A DNA stretch of 64,000 nucleotides, from positions 1 through 64,000 of the forward strand of contig SFFV01000005.1 in assembly GCA_004557735.1 (NCBI GenBank), written 5' to 3'. Within the stretch, counting starts at the first letter, position 1; each line of letters begins with the position of its first letter. The DNA comes from Clostridiales bacterium. GTDB lineage: Bacteria > Bacillota > Clostridia > Oscillospirales > Oscillospiraceae. The notes under the pieces are model-generated. The model saw nothing but the letters and a program-made list of their open reading frames with translations, was not told the origin of the DNA and did not search any database. A program made the position numbers and the translations under genes. Shown here piece after piece: positions 61,781-64,000 of this stretch.

Positions 61781-64000
61781 GTCCCGTGCGCCTCCGCCCA
61801 GTTTTTGCCCCAGCCGGCGTCCGCGGTGAGAGGGACGGAATAGCTGACGGCGTTTTCCATCTCCTCGCACAGCACCCGCACGGCCTTTTCGCGCTCCGCT
61901 TCCGGGCATTCGACGATCAGCTCGTCGTGCACCTGCAATATGAGCCTTGCCTTCATGCCCTCGGCGCGAAGCCGCTTATCCACATTCACCATCGCGAGCT
62001 TGATAATGTCCGCCGCCGTGCCCTGGATGGGCATGTTGAGCGCGACACGCTCGCCGAACGCGCGCAGCGCCGGAACGTTCAGCTCCGGCAGATACCGCCG
62101 CCGGTGGAAAAGCGTTTCGGCGTAGCCGAGCTCCTTCGCGCGCCGGACGGCTTCCTTCTGGTAATCCCGCACGCCGCGGAAGCGCGCGAAATAGGCGTCC
62201 ATATAGTCCTTCGCTTCGCCATAGCCGACGCCGATATCCTGCGCGAGCGAGAAAGCGGAAATGCCGTATACGATGCCGAAATTCACGGCCTTCGCTCTCC
62301 GGCGCTCCTCGGCGGTGACTTCCGCGAGCGGCACGCCGAACACCTGCGAGGCCGTAACGCGGTGCACGTCCTCGCCGGAGAGGAATGCTGCGCGCATATT
62401 TTCGTCGCCCGAGATGTGCGCGAGCAGCCGCAGCTCGATTTGCGAATAGTCCGCGTCCACGAGCACGTTGCCGGGCGCGGCGACAAACATTTTCCGCAGC
62501 CCCGCGCCCAGCTCGCGCCGGACGGGGATGTTCTGGAGATTCGGCTCGGTGGAGGAAAGGCGGCCCGTCGCCGTGACGGTCATCTGGAAATTCGTGTGGA
62601 TGCGTCCGTCCGCGCCGATGACCTTCAAAAGGCCGTCGGCGTAGGTGGATTTGAGCTTGGTGAGCTCGCGGTATTCGAGCACATGGCGCACGATGGGCTC
62701 ATAGCGGAGCTTATCGAGCACATCCGCGTTCGTGCTCCAACCGGTTTTCGTCTTTTTGCCGCCGGGCAGCCCCAGCTTTTCAAAAAGAATCGCGCCGAGC
62801 TGCTTTGGGGACTGGATGTTGAACTCCTCCCCCGCCTCCGCCCAGACGGTTTCGCGCAGCGCGTCGATGCTGCCCGTGAGGCTCTCTCCGAAGGCGCGCA
62901 GCGCCTCCGCGTCGGTGAGAAAGCCCTCGTTCTCCATTTTGGCGAGCACCGCGCAGAGCGGAAGCTCGATCTTTTCAAAAAGCTCCTCCATCTGCGCTTC
63001 GCGCAGCCGGGGAAGCATGGCTTCCTCGAGCGCCGCGACGCTCGCCGCGCGCGAGGCCATCTCGCCGAGCCGGTCGGCAAGCGTCTTCCCCTCCCCGCCG
63101 GAGAGGTCAAGCATGAGCTGATCGCCGCTGTCCGCCGCGCCGGACGATGTGAACGGCGTGAAGCCGCAGTAGGCGGACGTGAGCTTTTCGATCTCGTACC
63201 CGGCGGCGGTCGCGTCAAGGAGATACCCGGCGAGCGCGCTGTCGAACACCCAGTTTTCGAGCGCGTCCACGCCCCGCGCAAGCAGCGCGCGCTGGATGCT
63301 TTTCACATCGTGCCCCGCCTTGCGGCGTTCGGGCGCGAAGAAGAGCGCGAGCGCTTTTGTATAGTCGTCCCGGTACGTCTCCGGCGTCAGGAACACGGCG
63401 AGCGCGTCCTTTTCGGAAAGGTCAAAATGCGCGAGCGCCTCGCCGGATTCGGCGTCGAACCAGCAATAGGCGACAGCGTCACCGGTGCGTAAGAGCGCGG
63501 CGCGGAGGTCTTTTTCCGTCTGCGGCGTCACGCTCTCGCACGTGCCCTCAAATACGGTCTCTTCCTTTTTCTCCTCAGCGGCCGGCTTCAGGCCCCACTT
63601 CTCGATGAATTTCCGGAACCCGAGCCGCCGGAAGATCTCATAGGCGGCGCCGGGATACTCCGCCGGGCGGCGAAGTTCGTCGGGCGAAATGCGGACCGGC
63701 GCGTTCCGGTCGATCGTGGCGAGATAGTAGGACTCGTCGGCGCTCTCCTTGCCGTTTTCGAGCTTTGTACGCAGCGAGGCGCGGATGTCCGCGTCGTTGA
63801 TGTGCTCGTACACGCCCGCGAGCGAGCCGTACTTCCGCACAAGCTCGAGCGCCGTCTTCTCCCCCACGCCCGGGACGCCGGGGATGTTGTCGCTCGTATC
63901 GCCCATGAGCGCCTTGAGATCGACCATGCGGGGCGCGTCGAAGCCGTATTCCTCGCGGAAGCGCTCGGGCGTGTAGTTGACGGTCTCGGTCTGCCCCATG
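61777..64000 (-). CDS. polA: DNA polymerase I (partial)
   Basis: About 741 codons of PolA; the N-terminal part is outside the window. The visible start is in the 5'-3' nuclease domain (GDTSDNIPGVPGVGEKTALELV, the H3TH loop). The middle domain is like a 3'-5' exonuclease but lacks the usual acidic set (FDAES in place of DTE). The polymerase is complete: DADYSQIELRLLAH, RRAKAVNFGIVYGISAFSLAQ and VHDELIVECP. It fills gaps in repair and removes RNA primers. The stop overlaps rimI by four bases. Confidence 0.96.
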   Translation of the reverse strand, partial: MGQTETVNYTPERFREEYGFDAPRMVDLKALMGDTSDNIPGVPGVGEKTALELVRKYGSLAGVYEHINDADIRASLRTKLENGKESADESYYLATIDRNAPVRISPDELRRPAEYPGAAYEIFRRLGFRKFIEKWGLKPAAEEKKEETVFEGTCESVTPQTEKDLRAALLRTGDAVAYCWFDAESGEALAHFDLSEKDALAVFLTPETYRDDYTKALALFFAPERRKAGHDVKSIQRALLARGVDALENWVFDSALAGYLLDATAAGYEIEKLTSAYCGFTPFTSSGAADSGDQLMLDLSGGEGKTLADRLGEMASRAASVAALEEAMLPRLREAQMEELFEKIELPLCAVLAKMENEGFLTDAEALRAFGESLTGSIDALRETVWAEAGEEFNIQSPKQLGAILFEKLGLPGGKKTKTGWSTNADVLDKLRYEPIVRHVLEYRELTKLKSTYADGLLKVIGADGRIHTNFQMTVTATGRLSSTEPNLQNIPVRRELGAGLRKMFVAAPGNVLVDADYSQIELRLLAHISGDENMRAAFLSGEDVHRVTASQVFGVPLAEVTAEERRRAKAVNFGIVYGISAFSLAQDIGVGYGEAKDYMDAYFARFRGVRDYQKEAVRRAKELGYAETLFHRRRYLPELNVPALRAFGERVALNMPIQGTAADIIKLAMVNVDKRLRAEGMKARLILQVHDELIVECPEAEREKAVRVLCEEMENAVSYSVPLTADAGWGKNWAEAHGT

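Overview
The window looks like chromosome from a GC-rich, probably spore-forming Clostridia species (Oscillospiraceae or a close relative). The basis is a Spo0A-like regulator with 0A-box-like sites upstream, Gram-positive gene orders (ylxM-ffh-rpsP-khpA-rimM-trmD; paired M16 peptidases of the YmfF/YmfH type), RNase Y, GTP-type PEP carboxykinase and strong GGAGG ribosome binding sites. This is inferred from gene content; no database search was possible.

Left arm (1-20,400): a Spo0A-like receiver (cut by the window edge), a short pyruvate kinase, a membrane-anchored serine hydrolase, a Zn/Cd-type P-ATPase with a separate HMA chaperone and a divergent ArsR-AraC fusion regulator, a MarR-GltS pair, fumarase, DegV, a DUF1002-like protein, a cyclophilin lipoprotein, a phosphohexomutase, and a tight reverse-strand run of rlmH, a WalJ-like hydrolase and murA. 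A NUDIX hydrolase, smpB, a second cyclophilin and the tmRNA gene ssrA follow.

Island (about 20,401-38,069): directly after the tmRNA CCA end the DNA turns visibly AT-richer. The segment is bounded by a 62-nt imperfect direct repeat, and the right copy lies inside the 3' end of a large serine recombinase gene, so it reads as an integrated element. Its cargo is defensive: a type I restriction-modification operon (half-size hsdS, hsdM, hsdS, hsdR) interleaved with a RhuM-family protein, an unknown 252-aa protein, a trypsin-like protease and an unknown 234-aa protein. Then come a YgjP-like metallopeptidase, a 323-nt intergenic region full of inverted repeats, a GmrSD-like DUF262/DUF1524 protein, an XRE regulator with a DUF1016 (YhcG) nuclease, and a SWIM zinc-finger protein. 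The protease and its partners inside the restriction operon are the best candidate for an undescribed system.

Right arm (38,100-64,000): tRNA-Tyr and tRNA-Thr, lgt, two M16 peptidases, a 2,342-aa NdvB-like glycan synthase/phosphorylase, remnants of a PotD/PotB-type ABC transporter, the ylxM-ffh-rpsP-khpA-rimM-trmD-rsmA translation/SRP cluster (with trmD fused to a GNAT acetyltransferase), pckG, rny, radC, tsaD, rimI and most of polA, which runs off the window.

A hairpin-rich 218-nt repeat between two copies of one terminator (2,673-2,952) and a REP-like two-hairpin repeat (42,642) are the non-coding repeats seen.
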